Assembly (NCBI GenBank): GCA_963978545.1
Contig: OZ021726.1
Coordinates: 56,589,959-56,653,958 of the forward strand
Reading direction: 5' to 3'
DNA: 64,000 bases
DNA from: Linyphia triangularis
Taxonomy: Eukaryota; Arthropoda; Arachnida; Araneae; Linyphiidae
In this document: piece after piece, positions 1 through 12,246 of the stretch
Position numbering within the stretch: the stretch's first letter is position 1
Layout of the letters: every line of letters starts with the position of its first letter
Program-made: the position numbers and the translations under genes
The notes under the pieces: model-generated
The model's database searches: none
What the model saw: only the letters and a program-made list of their open reading frames with translations
Told to the model about the DNA's origin: nothing

Positions 1-1085
1 GCAAATTCTTTAAAATATCTTGCAAAACGATTTCTAATAGGGCTACAGCTCTGAAATTTTCAGCACAAGTAGTTTTGGCATTCTAATTGGACTATTGACA
101 AAAAGAATGTTAAAATTTTAATTTGCCTTTTGATTAATTTCTTTAATTATCATTTTCACAAAAAGCGACTTCTAGGCCTAGAGCTCTGAAAGTTTCAACA
201 TAAGTAGTTTTAGCCTTTTAATTGGACTTTTGAAAAAAGAATTTTAAATTTTTATTTAGTTCCTTTTTAATTAATTATTTTAATTGATTAATATTTATTT
301 TACAAAATGATTTCTAATAGGGCTACAGATTTGAAATTTTCAACGTTAGTAGCTTTAGCCTTATAATTGGACTTTTGAAAAACAAAATATAAATTTTTAA
401 CTTTTTTTTTTTTTTTAATTAATTAATAAATATTTAAATATTTTACAAAATGATTTCTAATAAGGCTACAGCTCTAAAAATTTTAACATAAGTAGTTTTG
501 ATCTTCAAATTTGACTTTGGAAAAACAGAATTTCAAATTTTTATTTAGTTTTTTTTTAATTAAGGTTTTTGATTAATTAATATATGTTTAACAAAACGAT
601 ATCTAATAGGACTGCAGCTCAGAAATGTTCAACATAAGCATATATGGCCCCCTATTGAACTTTCGAAAAACTGAATTTTAATTTTTTATTTAGTTCTTTT
701 TTAATTAATTTTTTTAATTAATTAATAAATATTTTACAGAATGATTTCTGATAGGGCTACAGTTCCGAAATTTTCAACTTAAGTAGTTTTGGCCTTCTAA
801 TTGGACTTTTGAAAACAGAATTTTAAATTTTTATTTAGTTTTTTTTTTTAATTAATTTTTTTAATTAATTAATAAATACTTTACAAAATGATTTCTAATA
901 GGGCTACAGCTCTGAAATTTTCAGCACAAGTAGTTTTGGCATTCTAATTGGACTATTGACAAAAAGAATGTTAAAATTTTAATTTGTCTTTTGGTTAATT
1001 TTTTTAATTAATATTTCCACAAAAAGCGACTTCTAATAAGCCTAGAGTGCTGAAAGTTTCAACATTAGTAGTTTTGACCTTTTAA
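1..1085 (+). repeat. ~140-bp minisatellite array, eight units
   Basis: A conserved core reading roughly 'ctacagctctgaaat' recurs near 43, 176, 323, 465, 610, 755, 903 and 1039, giving spacings of 133 to 148 bp. Each unit has the core, then a 'aagtagttttggc' block, then 'aattggactttt', then a run of TTAATTAATT. The stretch at 41-125 is nearly identical to 901-985, so a block of about 860 bp seems to have been copied within the array. It sits inside the Helitron-like element. Confidence 0.85.
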
Positions 1086-1239
1086 TTGTGCTTTTTGCAC
1101 CTTTTAAAATATTCTGAAAGGGGTGTTGTATTATAGTTATTAATGGGGCATTTTTTTTTTATTGTTTCTCGACAAGGGAGGGGCTTTTAATATTAAGGCT
1201 TTACTTAGCATTTAGTTCTTAGTGTTTGAGGCGACCTTA

Positions 1240-1400
1240 CGCTCACGCTGCAATAAACCTTTCATCAAACAAAACGAGCTCATATTTGCATAGCAATGAA
1301 CCTTTCAACGAGTGAAGTAAGCCATTGCTTATGTGGCAATGAACTTTTGAGCGAGCGAAGCGAGCTCGATTTAGCGTAGCAATGAACCTTCCTGCTAGCG
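1240..1400 (+). repeat. Short GC-rich direct repeats in Helitron-like tail
   Basis: Four imperfect copies of 'gcaatgaaccttt' occur about 35 to 50 bp apart, followed by purine-rich 'gcgagcgaagcgagc' strings. They lie in the part of element A that is absent from its partner at 30850-32148. Similar 'gagcgcagcgagg' strings occur near the 3' end of the Helitron-like element at 42832-43538, which suggests a shared tail style. Confidence 0.5.
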
Positions 1401-1706
1401 AAGCGCCAAAAACTAGAACCTATACACCAATGACGGATTTCCGCAACGCGAGGCCTCACAGCTAGCTAAAATATTGCACATGTTAAAATTTCGTAGCGAA
1501 GCACGGTTATTCAGCTAGTATTTCATAAAAATCAGGAATTGGTTTGGTTTCTTGAGGGTTAGCCTCTAAAAGTTTGTGACTTTTTAAATTTCAATTTTAT
1601 AGAGTAGTATTGTATCATATTGTAATATTCTAGTACGGCAAGAGGTTACTACAGTTATTAAAATAAATTGGTGATTTAGAACATTGGCAAACTGAAAGAA
1701 AAGTAG

Positions 1707-2500
<794 letters not shown>

Positions 2501-3300
2501 TATAAAAGTAAAATAATCATTTATATGCATTGATATTTATAAGCATTTATAGTATATTTCTGATTCCTTATTAACCAAAAATTAGGAAAACATTTTAAAG
2601 TTTATTTTTGAATAAAAGGAAGCAACTTATGGTTTAAATAGAGTTATATGTGAAGGGTTGCGTCACAGTAATATAAATTTAGTAAATTGGCTGAATCTCT
2701 AATAACCAAACTAATGAATTTAAGTTACAACCAAAGTAGACTCTAAATAGCGCTTTTTAATTGCCGAGAACAATTAAAAAGACAATTTTCCGAAATAGAT
2801 CGCCCTTTCGAAAAGCTCGCGGTTAAATGTTTTCTAAAAGCAGTAATTACCCAAACGTGTTAGAAAAATAGCATGAAAAGTAGATAATTTGCAATAATGG
2901 ACCAACATAGGAAGATTAATATTCCCTCTATGAAGCGAGAATGCATTAGGAGGAAGTTTGTGAACAATAAATTCAATAAATAGACTAATGAGAATGGGAG
3001 CTTCCATTATCATTATCCATGTAATAGTTAACTCGAATTAGTAGTTTGTATTCCAGAAGTTTCGACTCTAGCTAAAAGTGATCTATCACTGCGATTTCGT
3101 ATTTAATAGATACATCGGATTATTGTTTCTATCAATTAGTAGTACTGAGTTTAATATGAAGACTGGTGTACAAAAACAAAATCACAAACTCAAGGGAGTT
3201 GTTCGTTTCTGATACGTGCATTTGAAGATAATCAAGACATGCATGTGCAAGTCGAAAAAATAATCCTGAGTATTGATATACCTCTGCCATTACACGAGTT
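2501..3300. other. AT-rich spacer, nothing recognised
   Basis: No exon-like GC island, tRNA-like box, terminal inverted repeat or long open frame was seen. If the minus-strand gene continues past its 42-nt exon, this is intron. Confidence 0.6.
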
Positions 3301-3303
3301 AAA

Positions 3304-3505
<202 letters not shown>

Positions 3506-4389
3506 TTGCTTTCGTTTATTGAAATTACATTTTTTTGTATTGTTGCATAGGTTTATGTGATCTAATAATTTGAGCCTTTCAACGAAATAAAAAGCATATT
3601 TTTTGAGGAATGATCAGAAAATCCCAAAATATGATTTTTTTTGTTTTGTTTTTGTATATATAGACAAATATACAAATAAGATTTCATTAATTAACTTTAA
3701 ATGATGGGAATACTTTCAGAAAATATAGAAGCCTTTTTTTACTTGTTGAATATATAGAAATAACATCTGAGGCATGATTCAATACAGACAATTTTCTTTG
3801 AATACATTTTTGAATCGCCTCGTGTAAAACCCAGCAATGAACGAAAATTTCTAATTTAAATGTGATCCAGAAAAATGACTCCACCTTGTTAGTGAATAGA
3901 AATGAAACTGCAAACAATGAACTGTGTACATCCAATCATCTATTGTAGTAAGTTCACAAAATTGCATTTCTAATAAACCAGTGGTTTAATTAAACAATAA
4001 TAATATCAGCAGATTGATGTCGTTTTCAATATTAAGTTTGACGAATTTTTAAACAAAACCTAATTGTATTTGGAATAGTGTTACTTCAAATAAGTACGAT
4101 AGAACCATATAGAGTGTTTTAAACTCAACTTCAACATTTCCCTCTTTTTCTGAAAGCTTACCATAGAAACGTGTTTTTAACTTAACATTCCTTAACGCAA
4201 AATCAAACTTCATCACATTATCACGGAAACCTTTGAGGTATCTAAGACTTTAGCAGCATGTGCTTTATGTATTCTGAACAAGATTCCGACATCAAATTCA
4301 AATATTAGGAAAACAACCAAAAATCATATTTTTTACTCATTGCTAATTTGCTATGAAGGCAACTCATATATATCGTTATAATCGTGTTT
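3506..4389. other. AT-rich spacer, nothing recognised
   Basis: An 82-codon open frame on the minus strand at 3687-3935 has biased AT-driven composition and no splice or start context, so I do not treat it as a gene. No repeat partner for this stretch was found in the window. Confidence 0.5.
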
Positions 4390-5545
4390 CAAAATTCGCG
4401 CACGTCAACCTTTGTGGTTGAGTTTTAAAGACAGATGAAGTATGTAAACAAACAGAATAAAGGACAAAAAAGGTTGAACGGTTATCTTTATTGTCAGGTG
4501 TCAGACATGGTCAAATCAAAGTATATGTTCAAAATGATGTCCGTTTTCCTAGACACACAATCGAACTCTTTTTACCTGATTAGTCGACACTTTACGAAGT
4601 GTGTGAGAAGTTATGTCCGATATTGCATGAAGGATGTTACTCTTAAGTTCATCAAGCGTATGGGGATTATTGCTGTTAGAGGACCTATTTCAAATCGATA
4701 CGGCAATAATTTTATCGATATTATTTAAAAAATATCGATACTAAGATATCGATACAAGTCACCGATATATCGATATTTTCAAACATTTTTAGTTTTTTAA
4801 TTATCATTTTGTAGTTCCATGTATTTTTTCGATTTTTTTTTTTATTCCTTTTTCAAAAACTTCAAAACTAAAGTTGGGACTTGGCTGAGAAACAGTTAAA
4901 ATGGTATTAACATAGCGCCGTTTTTGTTGCCAAAGTGTGCCTGGAATTTGCATCTAATTTTAAATATTAAAAACATCGCTTTCAGCAAAATATGTGGTAA
5001 ACTACTTTTCAAAATTTCTTCTTTAAAAATTAATGTGAATTTATGCATTGACATCCAAATGCATTTTATTTATTCTGATTGATAATATAATTTATTTATA
5101 AAAACAACTTTCATAATTTATTTATTAAAACAATTTTGCACGAATTCATGAAAAGTAGGAGTTTGCCCCGAAAAACTTAGTTTTTGGCAAAATTAAAAAT
5201 CAAATAAAAAAAAAATTAAAAAATAAAGTATCGATATATCGATATTTTATCGATATTTTTTCCATGCAACGATATAGAATCGATATTTATTTTGATCGAT
5301 ATTTCCGACCTCTAATTGCTGTAGGCGACATGTTTCAGATATCCCCAAAGGAAAAATTCCGGAATTGACAAGTCCGGTGAATTCCGGGTCCAGTGGAGTC
5401 CGAGGGCGATCCCAGCTACATTCAAAACTTCTTATGATGGGGCCCCTGCTGCCATCGAGTGACAGAAATCTCAACCACCCCTTTTTGTTTTTAAGCAACA
5501 AGAAATACCATGTAGATGTGAGCAAGCTTTGAAACACCCTGTACA
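4390..5545. mobile_element. Degenerate older transposon fragment, interrupted by a MITE
   Basis: The flanks of the 638-bp MITE (4677-5314) look like one older repeat once the insertion is discounted: a moderately GC-rich, open stretch on the left (4435-4676) continues on the right from 5323. The right part runs to 'gaaacaccctgtac' at about 5530-5543, the reverse complement of the GTACAGGGTGTTTC type of end common on arthropod DNA transposons. No matching left end and no catalytic motif is visible, so the superfamily is open. Confidence 0.45.
4677..5314. mobile_element. hAT-like MITE with 8-bp target-site duplication
   Basis: The element begins TAGAGG and ends CCTCTA, with imperfect terminal inverted repeats. 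It is flanked on both sides by the same eight bases, ATTGCTGT (4669-4676 and 5315-5322). An 8-bp duplication with TAGAG-type ends fits the hAT superfamily. Both subterminal regions are packed with ATCGAT/TATCGATA motifs, probably binding sites for the transposase that mobilised it, although no such gene is in the window. It has no coding sequence and inserted into an older repeat. Confidence 0.85.
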
Positions 5546-5924
5546 AATGTCTTTACAATATACCAGATGTAAATTTCCTACTTCCAATCCTTCAACGCAT
5601 CAATTAATTAAACTTAAATTATTTGTCACTTCTTTTTGGTAAGTATTCCCACCTGATTCTAAAAGCTATTTTCTCTATATTTAAATCGAACACTTTTAGG
5701 AAACTAATCTTCTCCATGGAGTTCGCGTGAAGGATTTGGAAATCTTTCATCCGGTAATTCAAAAATAGTTTGGTCTTGGGATCCCTCTAGGGGGTTGCGA
5801 ATGATGGGTCCAATTTCGAAAGAGTTCAGAATAAATTCTTATTCGTGTGAAGTTTTCCTTAACTATTATACATGTATTATTTCATGATGCGTGTATAATA
5901 CGAGAGAAATAAATAGCGTCTTAC

Positions 5925-5966
5925 CTAAGGTCAGATTTTCGTGCCTTAGCTGGGGGGACACGGGAC
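5925..5966 (-). CDS. Internal coding exon, 42 nt, unidentified protein (most 3' exon seen)
   Basis: On the minus strand a pyrimidine-rich acceptor 'ttttctatttcag' precedes 42 bases that end in TTAG, followed by the strong donor GTAAGA. Two bases complete the Gly codon left by the upstream 211-nt exon, then the exon reads PVSPQLRHENLTL with one base left over (phase 1 to 1). It has no stop. It is too short to find by open-frame length; the support is the pair of splice sites, the local GC rise and the phase match. The next exon must start in phase 1 and probably lies left of the window. Confidence 0.72.
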
Positions 5967-7437
5967 CTGAAATAGAAAATACTTAGATTTAATAGCTGCA
6001 AGTGCTTTGACAAAAGAAACATTATTGCGATTTTTCTGACAAGTTTGTAAGTTCAGATATATCTCGAGCAAGACCAAAAAAAAAAAAAAAAAAAAAAAAA
6101 CCCTTACTTTTAATATTTTACTGTAGTGGTATCTATAGAAACAAAATTAGTCGATATAAAATAGGGTGATGTATGCAGGAAATTGGCTTCCAAGAAAGGT
6201 TACAATAAGGCAAACGTAGCAGTCTTATACTTTAAATACCTCGTGAAAAATGCGACTAATCTTATTTCTATGGCAATAGATAATGCTAGACAACGTGATG
6301 GGAGTTATTCTTACGATAGATATAATGTGTATACATGCTATGTCTCAGTAGGTTTTTAAAGTTTTGTTTATTTTGAGGTGTTTGAGAAATAAAATGTTTT
6401 TTAACGAATAGTGGAAATTTTAATTTTTTTACTGTTCATTAACTTGAGCAGTCAATTATCTATCTTAATTTAAATCACAATAAATTGTTCGTAAGCATAC
6501 AAATCGAACAAAAAAAATCGAACTAAATAATTTGTTAATTATTTAAAATTCGAGTTAAAAGTTATAAGAAATTAAGAATTACTTTTTCCAAAAAAAGAGC
6601 TAATAAAAATGCGTATTAAGGTTAGACAAAAGTTGGAGGAAACAAAATTTGGCAAAATGATCAGTAATTTTACGAAAAATACCTTTACGGTTAAGGAGCT
6701 CAATACCCAGTGTAATTCTGATTCATTGCATATTAAAGCATAGATTAAAATATTAATACTTAGATATTCACTCAGGAGTATCAGCCAAAGTTTCCAGAAG
6801 TTGATTTCTTAAGAACAGCTAATTTTTCTACGTATACATTTCTTAATTACATCTAAATTCAATATTAGGAAACATATTTTTACAAAATGAATTGAGAAAG
6901 ACAAACGTCCTTTCATAATCTCACAAGCGATAAGCAAAACACAAACAAAGGCAAATTTTTCAAATTTTGAGCTATGGATATAGAATTATCTTGCTAGACG
7001 AGATCCAATTGAAAATGTGTTCAATTTAGAACACTTTGTTTAAAATGGTTATTCACTGTAATCAAATGTGATGATTTTTTTCGTCGTTACCAAAAATTCG
7101 CAATTTTTTTCTTGTCCATGGTCCATTTGAGAAACTTATTTCAATTTACCAAATTACAATTAATTACTGCGTTCTGTTTTAGACCAATAAAGTTTTTTTT
7201 TTAAAAGTGTATTATATATATTTTATTTTTTGATTTGTATCATATTTTCAAAACCTGGTAAAATTAGCCATTATAAATTCAATTTATGTAAAACAAATTG
7301 CAATCAAATTATCTCATCAATCTTTATGACTACATAATATACATTTCATACATTTGTTTTTTTACTAACATAATTGTAAAATTAAAAAAAAAAAAAAAAA
7401 AAAAAAAATTGATTAAAATGTACATGAACTATCTTAC
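5967..7437. other. Intron between the 211-nt and 42-nt exons
   Basis: AT-rich sequence of 1,471 bp with an A run at about 6077-6100 and another at 7384-7408, next to the donor of the upstream exon. No other exon or element was recognised. Confidence 0.65.
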
Positions 7438-7648
7438 CCATTAGTTGCCTTGAGTCGGGTGGCAGGGGCGGCAACGCCCGTCCCCCCCTAGGAGGGGGGA
7501 ACGAGGCGATGCGAGGGGCCTTCGGGGTGCGGGGGGTCGTCCTGAATCCAGTGGCGGACGTCTCTACTTCCGACATGATGCCTGGGTCTTCGTCGTACGG
7601 ACCTCCAAGAGGAGGGGCGTACAGAGAGTGACGCCCCACAAGCACATT
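7438..7648 (-). CDS. Internal coding exon, 211 nt, proline-rich segment
   Basis: The minus strand shows 'attcttttttag' as acceptor and GTAAGATAG right after ATGG as donor. The exon starts in phase 0 with NVLVGRHSLYAPP and runs 70 codons plus one base. It is far more GC-rich than its surroundings. It contains an acidic patch (DEDPGIMSEVET), a Thr-Pro stretch (TTPRTPKAPR) suited to proline-directed kinases, and RALPPLPP, which fits the class I SH3-ligand pattern R-x-x-P-x-x-P. No folded domain is evident; the composition is that of a disordered tail. The open frame continues past the exon into the A/T run of the intron, so the longer frame should not be read as protein. Family unknown. Confidence 0.85.
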
Positions 7649-10600
7649 CTAAAAAAGAATAAGAAATGGTGTAAATTTTAAACTATCTATTTTTGTTTTG
7701 CTTATTGGTGCTGTTTTAAAGGTAATTTCGGCGCAAAGGCTACACGACTGCTATACTTCAATTGAACATAGGTGGAACATAATCTGATATGTTGATAGTA
7801 GTCCAAGACTCAAGAGCTTATGTTTTCAGAAGGATCTTTTAAGGGAAAACTGCATGGAAAGCTGCCCTAGAAGTGAGCTCCATCGAAATCATTCAATTTT
7901 TAAAGGAAGTAGAGAAATACTAGTGGATTACAATATACCGGTTTGCTGAAGCAAAAATGGACAAAATTTTGAATGCGTTAAATTAAATCCGATTATAAAA
8001 TATGTTATAACTTGTCAAATAATAAGCATTCTTTTTATTAGGTAACCCAACGATCTTAAATGAGAAAGGGTGCATACGAATTCACATCGCTGGTGACAAA
8101 TGTTCGTATCTTTTAAAAGTGAGCCAAGTTGGCTATAAATAGCACGTCATCAATTTATTACTTCGTAAGTTATGTAATACTTATCGCCAACTTGGTCAAC
8201 TTCTAAAATATGCGAATATTTTTCGAGAACGAAGTGAAATCGCGTACACTCTTAATCATTGAAAATTAAAGAGTTGAGAGTTATATAATTAAAAAAGAAT
8301 GCTTCTTTGGCAAGTTATGGCATATTTTGCAATTGGTTTAGTTCAATTCTTTCAAAGTCTATTTATAAATTGTTTCAGTCATTTTCTTATGGCAAACCAG
8401 TAGGTTCACAATTTACTAGAATTTCTTGACAGTCTATAAAAAAAATTTGAATGATCTTCTATGAGGTACCAAAACTTGCTGTCACCTCTCAATCTATTCG
8501 TTATTGAGCTTGAAATGAACTATGATTGAGATTCTCAAGCATATATCTGTAATATGATTGGCTCTTGCGTATATGTGACATTTATTAAAAAAAATAATCG
8601 TGAAATGTGTATTGTCATCGTTAAACTGTGCGAACACTGTATTGTAATTGTTATGTTGATTGAAAATGTACTTTTAACATCGGATGTTGCGCGATAAACA
8701 GAAGTATTCAAATACGTAATTTTACGCAATAAATTATAACCAGAAAAACTACAAATATAATTGAAGATAAAATTATACACTGATAAATTTCACATTTAAT
8801 TTAATTTTGGTGCATTTGATTGAATGTCAACTTAAAAACCAATTCAATATTTGTGAGTTAATGTGTTTTGTAAATAATGGGAAGTAGCTTTTATTGCACT
8901 CAATACGGTCTTGTCAGCTAAAATTGGAAGCATAAAACTAACAAGAGTTTACAAACTAAGTAACTAAACTGTCATCAAATTGGCGACAGCTTATAAGACA
9001 ACATGAAAAAATTTATGACCAAAAAGTCTACATCCCTGTTTGAAGTAAAGATGCATATTTTTCAGATTGTTACTACAGGAGAAAACTTCTGGAAATTTCT
9101 TAAAATTTCTGGAGCATAAAATATTTTATATATTTCCAGTCCTTTTGATTTTTAGTTTAATTATTAATTTAACTGCACAGAAGTTTTACTTTGATTCTGA
9201 ATTAAAGTGAAAACTAAATTTAAGAAAAAAAAATGTTATTTTAGAAAAACTTAACATAAATTAGGTCATCGTTACAAAACAATCATTTATAAATTTATAA
9301 ATTGACATTTTCGTTCCAAGAGTAGGTGAAAACGACCTTAGTCACCTTTGAAATCGGAATTTATATTAAAAACTTAAATGAAAAAAGACAGTTCATTTTT
9401 TTCTATAATAATATTATATTTCCTATTTCTATTCTTGGATAGTCATCGGTTGTTCCTTTATTTGATAGAACGGACCAAGTCACATAGAGCAACGAATGGT
9501 ACTATTTTTTAACTAAAATATTTATTTTCTTACTTCATAGAAAATTTTATTCATCAATTTAAAGTTATGCTGAGACTTGATGTTGATAATATGTATATTG
9601 CTTGAACACTACTATATAATGAGATGAATTGTATGATTTTGCAAGGAACTGCAAATGATGATTATTAAAACTGTGTAAAATTACTCTGGTGGGTAATGAA
9701 ACAGTGATGCCCCCCCCCCCCCCCGAATTCTCTTCCAAAAAAATAGTTTGATTATGTCCTTAAAAAAATCTTTATTTGTCATCAGAGGAAATTATAGTAC
9801 GTACAGCTTTGGACACAATGATAATTCAGAGGCACCACGAAAATAAACAAGCTCGCTCAGCTCTTTCAAAGCAGTGTTAAAATTCAATTGACTGGAATTC
9901 CTTGTCGGTGATATTTATATATCCACGAGCTCAAAATTTCACAAAAAATAAAGAGCTAACGATTTTGCAACCAGAACACTCAGAATAATAGTGAAATTTC
10001 TTGATTAATTCGCGTGTTGCCAACTTTTTTTCTTAAGCCTGTATCTCTGTTAACAAAAAAAAAAAAAAAAAAAATAATGAAAATATAATTTTTAAATTTA
10101 ATAAAGATAGAATTAGAAATTCTATTTTTATATTTATTAAAAATTCTATTTTTATTAATTATAAAAATAGAATTTTTAAATTTAATAAAAATAGAATTTT
10201 TAAATTTAATTAAAATAAAATTAAAAAAATAATTAATTAATTACTTACAGGAAAATTGTGTAACAGTATTCTACTTTTTAATCATACCTATACAATCTTT
10301 ATTGAGTACTCTAATAAAAATTCTAAAATATTTAAAATTACAAATAAGCTTTCGGAAAACAAATATCATCACATTTGATCAAATTGCTGACTCAAAGAAT
10401 GTTAATTCTAAGCGAATAAAATTAACTTATTGTGTATTCATACAACAGTTTAGGTTGAAAGAAGAAAATATTGGTTTAGTACTCTGAATCATGCCAATTT
10501 AATTTCAGGTCAGGTTGCATCACATGCAAATGGGATTTTAATGATAATCAGGAGGTCTATCACACCTGCGTTTTATACTTCCTCAGTAAAAGACAATAAA

Positions 10601-11150
10601 GGATGCAAATCTAAGATTAAAGGACGCGACTGATTCCGAGGTTAATGTAAAAGGTTCAATGAGCTACATAATGTTATTTTAAACGATGACAGTATTGTAG
10701 TAAAAGCTCTGCAATCTTGTGAGAGGATCAATGTATTAAATCTTTTTTCTTCCATTAGTAACCGTAATGCTCCAATAAAGCTATTTATTAATGCTTTGTT
10801 TTATATATAGACATAACTACATAGTTAATAAATAAATCTAATCTAATATTTATACTTATCTCTATCAAAGCATAAATATTAGATTGTCACTGAAGTATGG
10901 AATTTGATCTATCATATTTATATTTTTTTTTCTGGATTAATATAATAGTAGATTTGATATGGATTTTTAAATAGAATTACAATTTAATCATTTGTATTGT
11001 ACATTTCATTCATAATCATCATTAATAGATGTTTGAAATATAAATTATTATTTTTAAATAAGGAAGTTGTAAAAAATAAAGCCAAGCTTCTGATAACACC
11101 ATTAACAAAACATGTGTGGATCACGCTCTCTATGTTAAATTTGTTTGATC
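7649..11150. other. Intronic AT-rich sequence with low-complexity tracts
   Basis: Part of the ~15.4-kb intron upstream of the 211-nt exon. It contains a run of 14 C at about 9711-9724, an A run near 10055-10074, and a 10078-10240 block of short 'aaaaatagaatttttaaattt' palindromic repeats. No exon or bounded element was seen. Confidence 0.6.
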
Positions 11151-11159
11151 AAATTGATT

Positions 11160-11345
11160 AAAATTTTTTTAATGGAAAAAAGGGCTAAAGGACTGCGAAT
11201 AAAGAAATAAACGTTGTAGAGGGTTCTAGTATTATTAATAAATGTACAAAGTATAAATAGTATAAAAGTTTCAATGAATATTATTCTACCTTTAAGAACA
11301 AATCATGTTTTGAGTGATATTCTGTATTGAATAATTTTTCAGACT
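11160..11345 (+). repeat. Direct repeat, copy 1 (partner 12005-12165)
   Basis: Shares several blocks with 12005-12165: 'aataaagaaataaac' and 'gtgatattctgtattgaa' followed by 'taatttttcag'. The copies are ~840 bp apart in the same orientation and have diverged by small indels. The second copy ends just left of the large foldback element. Confidence 0.7.
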
Positions 11346-12004
11346 AAAGGGTATAATAATCTATTTAAAGAAACAGCTAGAGATATGAATGAAGACTTTT
11401 AGGTCGAAAGTAATATTCATTTTTGTATTTTAATAGTTTAACAATTGAATGTTCGTTTATTAGTATATACGATTGTGCATATGTGCATAATGTCTAAAAT
11501 AATAGAATTTTGCAATATTTAAGAACCAGATATAAATGATAGCTTTGTATACACTATATATTCAGCTTTCGAAGAGTACCAATATTATCTAGTAAGTCCA
11601 TATGACATTAAATTAATATAATGCATCTAATTTATTAGATACGTCTTTTGTTTCAATAGACGCTAGAGGCATTATACGTCTATTGAACGTCGTATGGACG
11701 GCATCGAAAAAATTTTTTGTTTTGTTTTATTGTGTCCTAATTTTTAATTCTTTTTTAAAGTAGCCAAAGCTATTTCATAGAATACGGTTATATACAAGTT
11801 GAGTCAAAATTTTGTTCGTATTTCTGCTGTCCATCTTTGAAAACCTGTGTCTCACTTGTAGCATCCAATTCATGTTCACTATTAATCATTTAATAAAACA
11901 GTTTCTGTACTGGATATTAGTGATGTGGAAGATTTAAATTATGTGTGATTGTATACTGGCATGGTGGTTTTCGAAAATAACGTTATTTGGGTTATTCTGT
12001 GTTT

Positions 12005-12165
12005 TTTTTTACTGGAAGAAAAGACAAAAGAGGGTCAAATAAAGAAATAAACATGGTGGAGGGTATTGATACTATTATAAAAAAATTCAAGGAGTATTAT
12101 GCTAGCTTGGAGAAAAAACCAAGTTCTGGGTGATATTCTGTATTGAATAATTTTTCAGTTTGGGA
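12005..12165 (+). repeat. Direct repeat, copy 2 (partner 11160-11345)
   Basis: The same block order as the copy at 11160, shorter in the middle. The pair may be two insertions of one unnamed element or a local duplication. Confidence 0.68.
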
Positions 12166-12246
12166 ACAACAATCAAGTATCAGTGTATTATTGGAAGAAG
12201 TAGGTCCTTCACAAAACATCATCAATTGACACATCCATTACCTATT

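Larger units (their letters stand above)
1..1518 (+). mobile_element. Helitron-like non-autonomous element A, 5' end cut by window edge
   Basis: The right end reads CTAG at 1515-1518 followed by T, the usual Helitron 3' end and target base. The last ~70 bp closely match the end of a second element at 30850-32148 on the other strand, so the boundary is supported by two copies. Inside is a minisatellite of ~140-bp units, as seen in Helitron/Helentron-derived elements of arthropods. Element A carries ~245 bp (about 1210-1460) that the second copy lacks. There is no Rep/helicase coding sequence. I see no clear hairpin right before CTAG, which keeps the class call short of certain. Confidence 0.68.

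Noticed and set aside
1..1085. Regular spacing of repeat units considered as a CRISPR-like array.
   Set aside because: Units are ~140 bp, vary throughout and lack unique spacers, and the genome is eukaryotic.
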